This document shows, one piece after another, positions 1 to 8,136 of a stretch of DNA of 64,000 bases. The notes under the pieces are model-generated. The model searched no databases. It saw nothing but the letters and a program-made list of their open reading frames with translations, and was not told where the DNA came from. The first letter of the stretch is position 1, and each line of letters opens with the position of its first letter. The DNA lies in the NCBI RefSeq assembly GCF_900129125.1, contig NZ_FQVJ01000012.1, forward strand, positions 33,975 through 97,974, written 5' to 3'. This stretch comes from Acidocella aminolytica 101 = DSM 11237 (GTDB taxonomy: Bacteria; Pseudomonadota; Alphaproteobacteria; Acetobacterales; Acetobacteraceae). The position numbers and the translations under genes are program-made.

Positions 1-2
1 CA

Positions 3-1844
3 GCCAAGAAAGCCCGGGGGTCGCTAAAGACTGTTGTGTCTCTCCTGCCCTATCTCTGGCCCAAGGGCGAAACCGGCCTGCGCGTGAAGCTGGTGCTGGC
101 CTGCATTGCCATGCTGCTGGCAAAGTTGGGCACTGTTTATGTACCCGTGGTGTATGGCCATCTGGTTGACAAGCTCACCCACACGGCCGGGCCGCTGGCG
201 CTGCCTTTGGCTCTGATTGGCGGCTATGTGGCGGTGCGTATTGCCTCCGCCGCCTTTGGGGAACTGCGCGATGCGCTGTTCGCGGGCGTGCAGATGCGCG
301 CCTCCCGCGTGGTGGCGCGCAAGACGTTCGAGCATCTGCACGCGCTCTCCATGCGCTTCCATCTGGACCGGCAGACGGGCGGGCTTTCCAACATCATTCT
401 CCGCGGTACGCTGGGGATTCAGTCCGTGCTGCGCCTAGCCACGTTCAATCTGGTCCCGACGATCATCGAACTGCTGCTGACCACGGCTATGCTCTGGTAT
501 CTGTTCAATATCTGGTACGGGCTGATCGCCTTTGTGGCCATCGGGTTTTACATCGGCTTCACCCTCATCTTCACCACTTGGCGGACGAAGTTCCGCCGCA
601 CGATGAACGAGACCGATAACGAGGCCCAAACCAAGGCGATCGACTCGCTGCTGAATTTCGAGACAGTAAAATATTTCGGCAACGAGACCCACGAATCCAG
701 CCGCTTCGATGAAAGTCTGGCGCGGTATGAGACGGCCTCAGTGAAGTCTCAGGTCACGCTGAACATGCTGAATATCGGCCAAGCGGTGATTATCTCGCTA
801 GCGCTGGGCGTGATGATGGTAATGGCCGCGCATAGCGTGTTGCAGCATAAAATGACGGTCGGCAGCTTTGTGCTGGTGAACACCTATCTGCTGCAGCTTT
901 ATGTGCCGCTGAATTTTCTGGGCTTCGCATATCTCAGCCTTAATCAAGGCTTGGTGGATATGGAGCAAATGTTCACCCTGATGCGCGTGAATCAGGAGGT
1001 GCAGGACAAGCCCGGCGCGCTGCCCATCGCCTCGCATGGAGTCCCAGCGGAAATCCGGTTTGAGGATGTGCGCTTTGCCTACAACCCCGACCGGCAGATT
1101 CTTAAAGGCGTGAGCTTCACCGCCACGCCGGGCAAAAAGATCGCCATTGTCGGCCCTACCGGCTCGGGCAAATCCACCATCTCACGCCTTGTTTTCCGGT
1201 TTTACGATGTCACTGGAGGGCGCGTGCTGGTGGACGGGCATGATGTGCGCGACATTAAACAGCACGCTTTGCGCGCCGCCATCGGCGTGGTGCCGCAGGA
1301 TACTGTGCTATTCAATGACAGCATTTTCTACAACATCGCCTACGGCCGCCCCGGCGCCACGCGGGCTGAGGTGGAGCACGCCGCACGACTGGCACAGATT
1401 CACGGCTTTATTGAGTCTCTGCCGCAAGGGTACGAGACCAAGGTGGGCGAGCGCGGCTTGAAGCTCTCCGGCGGTGAGAAGCAACGCGTGGCCATTGCCC
1501 GCACCATCCTGAAAGACCCGCGCATCCTGATTCTGGACGAAGCCACCAGCGCGCTGGACACGGCGACCGAGCAAGGTATCTCCGCCGCTCTGCGCTCCGT
1601 AGCGCAGCACCGCACCACGCTGGTGATCGCCCATCGGCTTTCCACCGTCACCGACTCCGACGAGATTTTGGTGCTGCGAGAAGGCGCGGTGGTGGAACGC
1701 GGCACCCATACCGCCCTGCTGGCCGAGGACGGGATTTACGCCTCCATGTGGGCCGCCCAGGCGGTGATGGAGCATGAAGAAGCCGCGGCGGATGGTGCAA
1801 ATGCCACGCCGCCTGAAAAAACCCCGGAAAACGCGGCTGAGTGA
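3..1844 (+). CDS. Atm1/HMT1-type ABC exporter (partial at 5' end)
   Basis: This is a half-size ABC exporter: an N-terminal six-helix membrane domain (about bases 70-1000) followed by one nucleotide-binding domain. The ATPase shows Walker A GPTGSGKST near base 1155, the signature LSGGEKQR near 1465 and Walker B ILILDEATSALD near 1525, then the switch-His segment VIAHRLST. The membrane part (NFETVKYFGNE, YLLQLYVPLNFLG) is typical of the Atm1/ABCB7 group, which exports glutathione- or sulfur-linked compounds for cytosolic Fe-S and metal homeostasis. The frame is open to the left edge without a stop, so the GTG at 36 is probably internal and the true start lies outside the window. The C-terminal tail of about 20 residues is low-complexity. 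The exact substrate is not visible in the sequence. Confidence 0.9.
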   Translation, partial: AKKARGSLKTVVSLLPYLWPKGETGLRVKLVLACIAMLLAKLGTVYVPVVYGHLVDKLTHTAGPLALPLALIGGYVAVRIASAAFGELRDALFAGVQMRASRVVARKTFEHLHALSMRFHLDRQTGGLSNIILRGTLGIQSVLRLATFNLVPTIIELLLTTAMLWYLFNIWYGLIAFVAIGFYIGFTLIFTTWRTKFRRTMNETDNEAQTKAIDSLLNFETVKYFGNETHESSRFDESLARYETASVKSQVTLNMLNIGQAVIISLALGVMMVMAAHSVLQHKMTVGSFVLVNTYLLQLYVPLNFLGFAYLSLNQGLVDMEQMFTLMRVNQEVQDKPGALPIASHGVPAEIRFEDVRFAYNPDRQILKGVSFTATPGKKIAIVGPTGSGKSTISRLVFRFYDVTGGRVLVDGHDVRDIKQHALRAAIGVVPQDTVLFNDSIFYNIAYGRPGATRAEVEHAARLAQIHGFIESLPQGYETKVGERGLKLSGGEKQRVAIARTILKDPRILILDEATSALDTATEQGISAALRSVAQHRTTLVIAHRLSTVTDSDEILVLREGAVVERGTHTALLAEDGIYASMWAAQAVMEHEEAAADGANATPPEKTPENAAE

Positions 1845-1911
1845 CCCCGGGTTGGTGGCGCCCCCCGGACCCACCAGATAAGACAAAACGACATTTTGGA
1901 TTAATAGTGAG

Positions 1912-2169
1912 ATGACAGACAGACAATCCCCCCCCGAACGCGAGCTGAGCCATGCGGGCTCGGTGGTGGATAAGGCCATTGAATTCATGATCGGCCAGGA
2001 TCTTTCAGAACTGGCCATCGCCTCGGCCCTGCTGGGCGGCGCCATGGGGCTGCTGACCCGCTCTTTGCCGGATACGGTGGTCGTGCAGATACTACAAAAT
2101 GCCATCCAGAGCATCGAAAATGGCGAGATGAACGCCGCCTCCGGGGAGGACCGCGCCGGTAATGCCTAA
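1912..2169 (+). CDS. Small hypothetical protein, 85 aa
   Basis: I do not recognise this protein. It starts with a hydrophilic stretch (MTDRQSPPERELS) and continues into a moderately hydrophobic middle (LAIASALLGGAMGLLTRSL) that could be an amphipathic or single membrane helix, and it ends in a polar tail. It follows the ABC exporter by 67 bases in the same direction and precedes rpmB. The ribosome-binding site is weak (GTGAG just before the ATG). Base composition matches its neighbours, which supports a real gene, but the call rests only on an open frame in a reasonable context. Confidence 0.5.
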   Translation: MTDRQSPPERELSHAGSVVDKAIEFMIGQDLSELAIASALLGGAMGLLTRSLPDTVVVQILQNAIQSIENGEMNAASGEDRAGNA

Positions 2170-2253
2170 GAGGCAGGCTGAATCTTAAGCCCAGCCCCGC
2201 GCTGAATGGCTTGACGAGGCCCTCCCCTTCGGCCATAAGCCGCCCCGATATTC

Positions 2254-2283
2254 CGGGCTGGCCCCTGCCAGCCCGCTTTTGCG
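2254..2283 (+). terminator. Hairpin with short T-run just before rpmB
   Basis: CGGGCTGG (2254-2261) pairs with CCAGCCCG (2268-2275) around a 6-base loop, followed by CTTTT. It looks like an intrinsic terminator for the upstream small gene. It ends only about 30 bases before the rpmB start codon, leaving little room for a separate promoter, so it may instead lie in the rpmB leader as an attenuator. Confidence 0.5.
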
Positions 2284-2304
2284 TTTCTTTGAGGAAGAGT
2301 AACC

Positions 2305-2604
2305 ATGGCCCGCCGTTGCGACCTGACCGGAAAGACCGTGCAAGCTGGCAATAACGTCAGCCACGCGAACAATAAGAGCCGCCGCCGGTTCCTGCCCAAC
2401 CTGCAGGTCACCACGCTGCTGTCTGAAACGCTGGGTGCCGTGCGCCTGCGTCTCTCTACCCGCGCGATCCGCACGATCGAGCATAATGGTGGGCTGGACG
2501 CGTATCTGCTGTCTCACACCGACGCCAAGTTGACCACCGAAGGTCTGGCACTGAAGCGCCGCCTGCAGCGCGCTCAGGCCAAGAAAGAAGCGGCGGCCGC
2601 CTGA
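2305..2604 (+). CDS. rpmB: 50S ribosomal protein L28
   Basis: This 99-residue basic protein carries the L28 start [20 protein letters not shown] and the family segment [13 protein letters not shown], followed by a C-terminal region with [20 protein letters not shown]. It is a structural component of the large ribosomal subunit. The length is normal for the alphaproteobacterial form, which has a longer C-terminus than the E. coli protein. A purine-rich ribosome-binding site (GAGGAAGAG) lies about 5 bases upstream of the ATG. The next gene, arfB, begins 36 bases after the stop, so the two could be co-transcribed, but a strong hairpin sits in the start of arfB. Confidence 0.97.
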   Translation: MARRCDLTGKTVQAGNNVSHANNKSRRRFLPNLQVTTLLSETLGAVRLRLSTRAIRTIEHNGGLDAYLLSHTDAKLTTEGLALKRRLQRAQAKKEAAAA

Positions 2605-2639
2605 ATTCCAGTTCCGGGGCCTGACATTTAGAGGCTCCC

Positions 2640-3059
2640 ATGCTGATTAGAATTTCAAGGAACCTCCAGATCAGTGACGCTGATCTGGAGGAATTTTTTA
2701 CGCCCGCATCCGGCCCGGGCGGGCAGAATGTGAACAAAGTTTCAACCGCCGTGCAGCTGCGGTTCAATCTGGCGGACAATACCACCCTGCCTGATACCGT
2801 GAAGGCCCGCCTCGCCCGGCTGGCGGGCAAAAGGCTGACCCAGGCCGGTATTTTGCTTATCGAGTCGGAGGAGCACCGTTCCCAACTCCGCAACCGGGAG
2901 GATGCGCGAGAAAAGCTGTTTGCGCTGATCCGGGAAGCGGCAGTGGTGCCCAAGGCCCGCCGCGCGACCAAGCCCACCAGAGCCAGCCAAAAGCGCCGCC
3001 TGGACGAGAAATCCCACCGAGGGGACATTAAACGCCAACGCCGCGACCGGGATTTCTGA
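2640..3059 (+). CDS. arfB: Peptidyl-tRNA hydrolase ArfB (alternative ribosome rescue)
   Basis: ArfB (YaeJ/ICT1 family) releases peptides from ribosomes stalled at the 3' end of mRNAs lacking a stop codon. The 139-residue protein has the class I release-factor signature ASGPGGQNVNKVST at about residues 23-36, including the catalytic GGQ. A long Lys/Arg-rich C-terminal tail (from KARRATKPTRA onward) is the part that probes the empty mRNA channel in this family. It lacks the codon-recognition domain of true release factors, as expected. Codons 8-17 encode a perfect 12-bp inverted repeat followed by six T, i.e. a terminator-like structure inside the gene. The start follows a weak purine stretch (TTTAGAGG) and matches where family members begin. 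Confidence 0.94.
   Translation: MLIRISRNLQISDADLEEFFTPASGPGGQNVNKVSTAVQLRFNLADNTTLPDTVKARLARLAGKRLTQAGILLIESEEHRSQLRNREDAREKLFALIREAAVVPKARRATKPTRASQKRRLDEKSHRGDIKRQRRDRDF
2663..2699 (+). terminator. Terminator-like hairpin inside the arfB coding region
   Basis: CCTCCAGATCAG (2663-2674) and CTGATCTGGAGG (2680-2691) form a perfect 12-bp stem around TGACG, followed by AATTTTTT. It has every visible hallmark of an intrinsic terminator, yet it occupies arfB codons 8-17, with the T-run in codons 18-20. It may terminate rpmB transcripts, attenuate arfB, or generate nonstop arfB mRNA. Confidence 0.75.
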
Positions 3060-3105
3060 CCCCGCCCCTTGCCTGCCGGTAACATGCCGGTTACGCAGCA
3101 GCGCA

Positions 3106-3267
3106 GATGCAGGTGATCCGGCCAGCCGGATTGAAACGGGAACGCGGTGCGATGCCGCGGCTGCCCTCGCAACTGTAAGCGGCCGGACCGCCCCTTTGAG
3201 GCCATTGCCATACGGCGAGAAGGCGGGGCGGCAACAAACACCGCGAGCCAGGAGACCGGCCGGCATC
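3106..3267 (+). promoter_or_regulatory. Cobalamin (adenosylcobalamin-type) riboswitch
   Basis: The 245-base gap before the TonB receptor contains the conserved riboswitch blocks in order: a GAAACGGGAA segment near 3133, CTCGCAACTGTAAGCGG near 3167-3183, and the B12 box GAGCCAGGAGACCGGCC at about 3245-3261. The outer bases GATGC (3106-3110) and GCATC (3263-3267) can close a basal P1 helix. This element represses B12 uptake and synthesis genes when cobalamin is present, which fits the BtuB-like receptor starting at 3305. Confidence 0.93.
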
Positions 3268-3304
3268 GAGACATTCGCGCATATCCGGGCGAGGTGAACC
3301 GGGC

Positions 3305-5347
3305 ATGAAGGGGTTGCAAGTCCCCAAGCTTCTGTCGCTGCTATGGTTTTTCGCGATGGGGGGCTCGCCCTTGTTTAAATCTCTTCTTCTGGGCGCCGTG
3401 GGCAGTACCGCCCTGGCTGGCGCTGCCTTTGCCAGCACCCAGACTGCAAACCAGGTGCCCATTACCGTTTCCGCAACACGCATCGCCACGCCGGAAAACC
3501 AGGTCGCGGCCAGCGTCACGGTGCTTACCGCCCAGGACTTCAAGGAGCGCGGGGACATCACGCTGGTGGATGCGCTGCAAGGCGTGCCGGGGCTGAATGT
3601 GGTGCAGTCCGGCGGGCCGGGGAATGTCGCCAGCGTGTTCATTCAGGGCAGCAACTCAGAGGATGTGCTGGTGCTGCTGGATGGCGTGCCGGTCAATGAT
3701 CCCTCCACACCCAACGGCGCCTTTAATTTCGGCATCTATTCCTTGCAGGATATCGCGCGGATCGAGGTGGTACGCGGCCCGATGTCGGGCCTGTACGGGT
3801 CCGGCGCCATTGGCGGGGTGATCGACATCATTACCAAGCGCGGCACGCCGCAGACTCATGCCAGCCTCACCGCCGCTGGCGGCTGGCCCGCCCAGGGGCA
3901 AGGCAGCGCCAGCATCTCCGGCATGATCGGACATCTGGATTACGCGCTGACAGCCGCCATTAATGAACAAGCCGGGTGGGATGCGGTGCCGCCCCGCATG
4001 GGCAGCATCCGGCGGAACATTCAGGACCCGTACCGCTCGCGGCTCGGCTCGCTCCAGCTGGGTTATACCTTCGGGGACGGCACACGCATCTACGCTATTC
4101 TACGCGGGCAATCGACGGATTCAGCCTTCCCGGATCTCGGCTACCCCGTTTTCGATGACCCGAATGATTACAGCTACAACGATAATTTCTTCTCCAAATT
4201 TGGCCTCTCCACCACCAAGCTGAACGGCCATCTTCATAGCGATCTATTCGTGTCCTGGCAGCAAAATCGGCTGTTCAACAGCAACCTGCTGGACGCGAAC
4301 GACCCCAACCAGGCCAGCGCGCACGACACCTATCACGGCACCCGGACCGATACGCAGTGGAACAACAATCTCCGCCTGCCGGACCACGGCGCGTTTACGC
4401 ATTCTAACATCCTGTTCGGCGCCGAATACACCAACGACACGGCGGATGAGACCGTGAACGAGACCAGCTATAGCTACCCGTTCATCGAGACCGTACACGG
4501 CTCGCAACATAACTGGTCAGGCCATCTCGGCGTGCAGACGACCATCGATAACCGGCTGACGCTGACCGGCGCGTTGCGGGATGATGTGGTCTCCAGCTTC
4601 GGCCACGCCATCACTTGGCGCGCGGGCGCGGTGCTGGCCCTACCAGAGATTGACGCGGACCTAAAAGCCTCGGTCGGCACGGGGTTCCACGCCCCTTCGT
4701 TGTTCGACCTGTATTACGTTGACAGCTATGGCGACCGAGGCAACCCCAACCTGAAACCGGAATATTCAACCGGCTGGGAGATTGGCCCGGAATTCATAAT
4801 TCCCGCATTCGGCCAGTCTGATTTCGCGGATGTTTCGGCTAATTATTTCTGGTCCTCAGTGCGCGGACTCATCCAGTCGGTCGAACTGCCGGACTACACC
4901 TATACGGAAGAAAATGTCAGCTGCGCTTATCTCAACGGCATCGAGACAGATTTCAAATTTCATCCCGCTTTTTGGCTGAGCGCCGAATTCACCTACACCT
5001 ATACCCGCGCAGTGCAGGGAGATAACGGTCCCGCCTTGCTGCGCCGGCCGCAAAATACCGGCAGTGCCTCGGCCACCATCCGGCCCGTGCCACGCCTGAC
5101 CATCACGCCGATGGTGCAATATACCGGGCGGTTTTACGATTACATCTACAATAACAGCGGCTATTCCACGGGCACCGGCAGTTCGGCCCCCGGCACAGTG
5201 GTGAATTTAAATGTCAGCTACCGGATGAACCGGCATTTCACCGTTTTCGTCACCGGGCGGAATATTCTGGACTCGCATTTTGAAGCCTCGAATGGGCTGC
5301 AAATTCCCGGTGCCTCGGTACTGATGGGGGTACGGGCGCAGATGTGA
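3305..5347 (+). CDS. btuB: TonB-dependent vitamin B12 receptor, BtuB-like
   Basis: This is a 680-residue outer-membrane receptor. An N-terminal export signal (hydrophobic SLLLGAVGSTALAGAAFA) is followed by a TonB-box-like ITVSATR, a plug domain (TVLTAQDFKERGDITLVDAL, VLVLLDGVPVND, IEVVRGPMSGLYGSGAIGG) and a long beta-barrel ending in YRMNRHFTVFVTGRNILD. It binds its ligand at the cell surface and imports it with energy from TonB-ExbBD. The cobalamin riboswitch directly upstream makes B12 or a related corrinoid the likely ligand. The start at 3305 is supported by GAGGTGA about 8 bases upstream. A second in-frame ATG at 3356 would give a more standard signal peptide but lacks a ribosome-binding site. 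The C-terminal residue is Met rather than the usual aromatic. Confidence 0.9.
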   Translation: MKGLQVPKLLSLLWFFAMGGSPLFKSLLLGAVGSTALAGAAFASTQTANQVPITVSATRIATPENQVAASVTVLTAQDFKERGDITLVDALQGVPGLNVVQSGGPGNVASVFIQGSNSEDVLVLLDGVPVNDPSTPNGAFNFGIYSLQDIARIEVVRGPMSGLYGSGAIGGVIDIITKRGTPQTHASLTAAGGWPAQGQGSASISGMIGHLDYALTAAINEQAGWDAVPPRMGSIRRNIQDPYRSRLGSLQLGYTFGDGTRIYAILRGQSTDSAFPDLGYPVFDDPNDYSYNDNFFSKFGLSTTKLNGHLHSDLFVSWQQNRLFNSNLLDANDPNQASAHDTYHGTRTDTQWNNNLRLPDHGAFTHSNILFGAEYTNDTADETVNETSYSYPFIETVHGSQHNWSGHLGVQTTIDNRLTLTGALRDDVVSSFGHAITWRAGAVLALPEIDADLKASVGTGFHAPSLFDLYYVDSYGDRGNPNLKPEYSTGWEIGPEFIIPAFGQSDFADVSANYFWSSVRGLIQSVELPDYTYTEENVSCAYLNGIETDFKFHPAFWLSAEFTYTYTRAVQGDNGPALLRRPQNTGSASATIRPVPRLTITPMVQYTGRFYDYIYNNSGYSTGTGSSAPGTVVNLNVSYRMNRHFTVFVTGRNILDSHFEASNGLQIPGASVLMGVRAQM

Positions 5348-5351
5348 CGCA

Positions 5352-5390
5352 AAGCTTGCTGGGACGTTTTGCACGCCCCGCAAGCTTGTT
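5352..5390 (+). terminator. Possible terminator between btuB and purK
   Basis: AAGCTTGC (5352-5359) and GCAAGCTT (5380-5387) form a perfect 8-bp inverted repeat with a 20-base loop that can pair further (GGG with CCC). A short GTTT follows. It lies between the convergent btuB and purK stop codons. The T-run is poor, so the call is tentative. Confidence 0.4.
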
Positions 5391-6523
5391 TAGTCTTTCA
5401 AGGGCGGCATGGGGGCGAGGTGCAGCGCGTCCTCTATCCCCAGCTCACCCGGCAGCGCGCCTTTCGGGAACAGCCGGTTGAAATGTCCCATCTTGCGGCC
5501 AGGGCGAGCTTCCGCCTTGCCGTAATGATGCGGGATCAGCCCCGGTGTCGCCAGAATTTGCGGCCACAGCTCTATGTCATCCGGGCCGATCAGATTTTTC
5601 ATCACAGCGTCTGAATGGCGGACCGCGGGCGGCAAGGGTAGCCCCGCGACGGCGCGGATATGCATTTCAAACTGGCTGCAAGGACACGCATCCATGGTCC
5701 AATGCCCGGAATTATGCGGGCGAGGCGCGATTTCGTTCACCACCACCTTACCCTTGGCGGTGACAAACATCTCCACCCCCAACAGCCCGACCAGCTTCAG
5801 CTTCTCCGCCACCACACGGGCGATGGTCTGCGCTTCCTCCAGAATATCCGGCCCCAGCGGCGCGGGCGCCAGAGTAAGGTCGAGGATATGGTGCTTATGG
5901 CGGTTTTCCACCGTGTCGAAACAACGGACCGTGCCGTCCACCCCGCGCGCAACCATCACCGAGATTTCTGCGCCGAATTCCACGAACCCTTCCAGCACTA
6001 GTGGCTTCGGACTGAGCCGTTCGAAGGCCGGAGCCAGATCTTTCGGTGTGCGCAGCATCGCCTGGCCTTTACCGTCATAGCCAAGGCGGGTGGTTTTCAG
6101 CACGGCGGGCAGGCCCAGCTTCGCCACCGCCGCTTCCAGCTCCCCGAGACTTTCCACCTTCGCCCAGGGAGCGGTGGCGATGCCGGCATCGTTGAGGAAT
6201 TGCTTCTCCAGAATCCGGTCCTGGCTGATCGCCAAAATCTTCGCCCCGGGTCGCACCGGCTTCAGGCTTTCCAGCAATTCAAGAGAGGAGGCAGGCAGAT
6301 TCTCAAACTCGAAGGTGATTACATCCACCGCCTCCGCGAAGGTGCGCAGCGCGGCGAGATCATCATACGCCGCCACGGTATTGCGCGCGGCCACCTGGGC
6401 GGCGGGGCCGTCCTGCTCAGGCGAAAACACATGCACCAGAAACCCCAGCCGCGCCGCCGCCTGGGCGGACATGCGCCCCAGTTGCCCGCCGCCGATAATG
6501 CCGATCACCGCGCCAGGGTTCAT
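5390..6523 (-). CDS. purK: N5-carboxyaminoimidazole ribonucleotide synthase
   Basis: PurK is the ATP-grasp enzyme that carboxylates AIR to N5-CAIR in de novo purine synthesis. The 377-residue protein begins with the nucleotide-binding segment [20 protein letters not shown], contains the ATP-grasp features [12 protein letters not shown] (about residue 145) and [18 protein letters not shown], and ends with the family segments [18 protein letters not shown] and [14 protein letters not shown]. The length is normal. Its ATG overlaps the purE stop by 4 bases, so PurK is translated with PurE, which uses its product next. It converges with btuB. Confidence 0.96.
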   Translation of the reverse strand: MNPGAVIGIIGGGQLGRMSAQAAARLGFLVHVFSPEQDGPAAQVAARNTVAAYDDLAALRTFAEAVDVITFEFENLPASSLELLESLKPVRPGAKILAISQDRILEKQFLNDAGIATAPWAKVESLGELEAAVAKLGLPAVLKTTRLGYDGKGQAMLRTPKDLAPAFERLSPKPLVLEGFVEFGAEISVMVARGVDGTVRCFDTVENRHKHHILDLTLAPAPLGPDILEEAQTIARVVAEKLKLVGLLGVEMFVTAKGKVVVNEIAPRPHNSGHWTMDACPCSQFEMHIRAVAGLPLPPAVRHSDAVMKNLIGPDDIELWPQILATPGLIPHHYGKAEARPGRKMGHFNRLFPKGALPGELGIEDALHLAPMPPLKD

Positions 6524-7002
6524 ACCGGGGACTCCGGCACGCTCGCCGTCTGCTCAGCCCGCAGCGCCGCCACGCGGTCCCGCAAGGCAGGGTCCGAAAG
6601 CGCCAGGATGGAGGCGGCGAAGATGCCTGCGTTGATGGCGCCCGGCTTGCCGATGGCCAGCGTGCCCACGGGAATGCCGCCCGGCATTTGCACGATGGAC
6701 AGCAGCGAATCCTGCCCGTTCAACGCAGTGACCGCCACTGGCACGCCCAGCACGGGTAGATTGGTCATGGACGCCGCCATGCCCGGCAGATGCGCCGCCC
6801 CACCTGCCCCGGCGATGATGAGTTTAAGGCCCCGCGCCTCAGCGCCGGAAGCGTATTCATAAAGCCGTTGCGGCGTGCGATGCGCGGAAACCACTTTTGC
6901 TTCATACGGCACGCCCAGCCTGTCCAACATCTGCGCGGCATGCTCCATCACGGGCCAGTCCGAGCGGCTGCCCATTATAATCCCGACCAGTGGCGCGGTC
7001 AT
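6520..7002 (-). CDS. purE: N5-carboxyaminoimidazole ribonucleotide mutase
   Basis: PurE rearranges N5-CAIR to CAIR. The 160-residue protein shows the class I PurE landmarks: [18 protein letters not shown] at the N-terminus, [15 protein letters not shown] (catalytic His region), [17 protein letters not shown] and LPVLGVPVA. It sits between a DUF465 gene upstream (4-base overlap at 6999-7002) and purK downstream (4-base overlap), so all three form one tightly packed leftward operon. Confidence 0.97.
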   Translation of the reverse strand: MTAPLVGIIMGSRSDWPVMEHAAQMLDRLGVPYEAKVVSAHRTPQRLYEYASGAEARGLKLIIAGAGGAAHLPGMAASMTNLPVLGVPVAVTALNGQDSLLSIVQMPGGIPVGTLAIGKPGAINAGIFAASILALSDPALRDRVAALRAEQTASVPESPV

Positions 7003-7202
7003 GCCGTGCGGTCCGGAATCAACCGGCTTTCCAGCCGGGAAATCTCATCTTTCAACCCTAATTTCCGCTTCTTCAATCTCTGTAAATGCAGCTGATCCAC
7101 CGGACCATTCTCGGAGATCCGTGTAATGACGGTATCAAGGTCCCGGTGCTCGCTGCGCAAGGCATGCAGCCGGCGCAGCAGATTGTCTTTGTCGGTCAGC
7201 AT
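6999..7202 (-). CDS. DUF465 (YdcH-like) small coiled-coil protein
   Basis: This short, charged helical protein matches the DUF465 pattern: [18 protein letters not shown], then [18 protein letters not shown] and a final ISRLESRL. The function of this widespread proteobacterial family is unknown. I chose the ATG at 7202 (67 aa) because it begins where the family begins. An upstream in-frame GTG at 7250 would add 16 residues without homology or a better ribosome-binding site. The stop overlaps the purE start by 4 bases, indicating co-transcription with purE-purK. Confidence 0.85.
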   Translation of the reverse strand: MLTDKDNLLRRLHALRSEHRDLDTVITRISENGPVDQLHLQRLKKRKLGLKDEISRLESRLIPDRTA

Positions 7203-7296
7203 GGGCGAGCAATAGAGAAAATCGCGCCGCACTGAAACCGGAATTTTCACCTTGGCCGCGTTTTCCCGCCGCGCACGGCCCGGAACGGCTTTCCCG

Positions 7297-7878
7297 TCAA
7301 TTCAAGACGTTCGAGAGAATGTGCTGACGGCAATTTTCCAGCGGGGCGGACATGCGCAGCACCTTGGCAATCAAAATAGCACCTTGCAGGGCGGAATAGA
7401 TAAAGCCCGCTGTGGCTTCGCAATCTAAATCGGCCTGCAGCTCACCAGATTGCACGCCCTCACGCAGCAAAACCGTCAGCGCGTCGCGCATGTCGCGGAA
7501 GATTTTGCCCAAGCGCAAGCGCAGCACCTCGGACTGGTCCGCGACCTCAGCGCAGAAATTCCCCACCATGCAGCCGCCGCGCATATCGTGGCTGCACAGC
7601 CTCTGGATCACATGGTCGAAATAAGCGTTGATCCGCTCATGCACAGTGCGGGTAGAATCCGCCAGAATATCCGTCATCACCTCCCGGTTCATCTCGTAAT
7701 AACGTTCGAGAATCTCCAGCCCGAACGCCTCTTTCGAGGGAAAATGGTTAGTGAAGGACCCCAGCGGCACCTGGGCGGCCTGGGCGATATCGCGCACCGA
7801 GGCTCCGGCAAACCCCCGCTCATGAACGACACGGAGGCCTTCTATGAGAATTTTCTCGCGGTTGGACGGTCTGGCCAT
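7297..7878 (-). CDS. TetR/AcrR-family transcriptional repressor
   Basis: The 193-residue protein has an N-terminal TetR helix-turn-helix (REKILIEGLRVVHERGFAGA, VRDIAQAAQVPLGSFTNHF, PSKEAFGLEILERYY) and a helical C-terminal ligand domain with the CMVGNFCAEVADQSE segment seen in the AcuR/NemR-like branch. Two nearby cysteines in that segment could sense electrophiles, but this is speculative. It is transcribed away from a small exported protein at 8137. The 258-base gap between them contains three 12-base sites sharing ACGNNCGT, one close to this gene's start and two toward the divergent gene. That arrangement suggests autoregulation and control of the neighbour. Confidence 0.9.
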   Translation of the reverse strand: MARPSNREKILIEGLRVVHERGFAGASVRDIAQAAQVPLGSFTNHFPSKEAFGLEILERYYEMNREVMTDILADSTRTVHERINAYFDHVIQRLCSHDMRGGCMVGNFCAEVADQSEVLRLRLGKIFRDMRDALTVLLREGVQSGELQADLDCEATAGFIYSALQGAILIAKVLRMSAPLENCRQHILSNVLN

Positions 7879-7918
7879 GATGACGAATAAAATTCCAAAT
7901 GATGAAGGTGAGTTTGAA

Positions 7919-7930
7919 GTACGATCGTAC
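7919..7930. promoter_or_regulatory. Operator-like palindrome 1 (TetR)
   Basis: GTACGATCGTAC is a perfect 12-bp palindrome located 41 bases upstream of the tetR start codon, a typical position for autorepression. It shares the core ACGNNCGT with two further sites in the same intergenic region. Confidence 0.6.
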
Positions 7931-8036
7931 GCTTTAGATTACAAGACAAAGTCATGATTTTTAACCTTGGCAACAGCCTGACAAAATTCGCATAGATCAG
8001 CCAAAAGCCATGCGTAAAGCGCAGCCCTGAGTAAAA

Positions 8037-8048
8037 GGACGAACGTAC
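8037..8048. promoter_or_regulatory. Operator-like site 2 (TetR)
   Basis: GGACGAACGTAC matches the other two sites in the pattern G[GT]ACGNNCGT[AC]C but is imperfect as a palindrome. It lies 29 bases (start to start) from site 3, on the side of the gap that faces the exported-protein gene. Confidence 0.5.
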
Positions 8049-8065
8049 ACAATCCCGTTGAATGA

Positions 8066-8077
8066 GGACGTACGTCC
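8066..8077. promoter_or_regulatory. Operator-like palindrome 3 (TetR)
   Basis: GGACGTACGTCC is a perfect 12-bp palindrome 60 bases upstream of the ATG at 8137. It shares ACGNNCGT with sites 1 and 2, and is followed by GTATAGAT, a possible -10 element. Binding here would cover the promoter of the small exported protein. Confidence 0.58.
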
Positions 8078-8136
8078 GTATAGATAACCCTCATCAGCAG
8101 AGCGCTAATGCCCTGCCGCAAAATCACGGAGTTATC

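Noticed and set aside
2456..3319. A 287-codon leftward frame across rpmB, arfB and the riboswitch
   Set aside because: It would cover a certain ribosomal protein gene and a structured RNA; no domain is visible.
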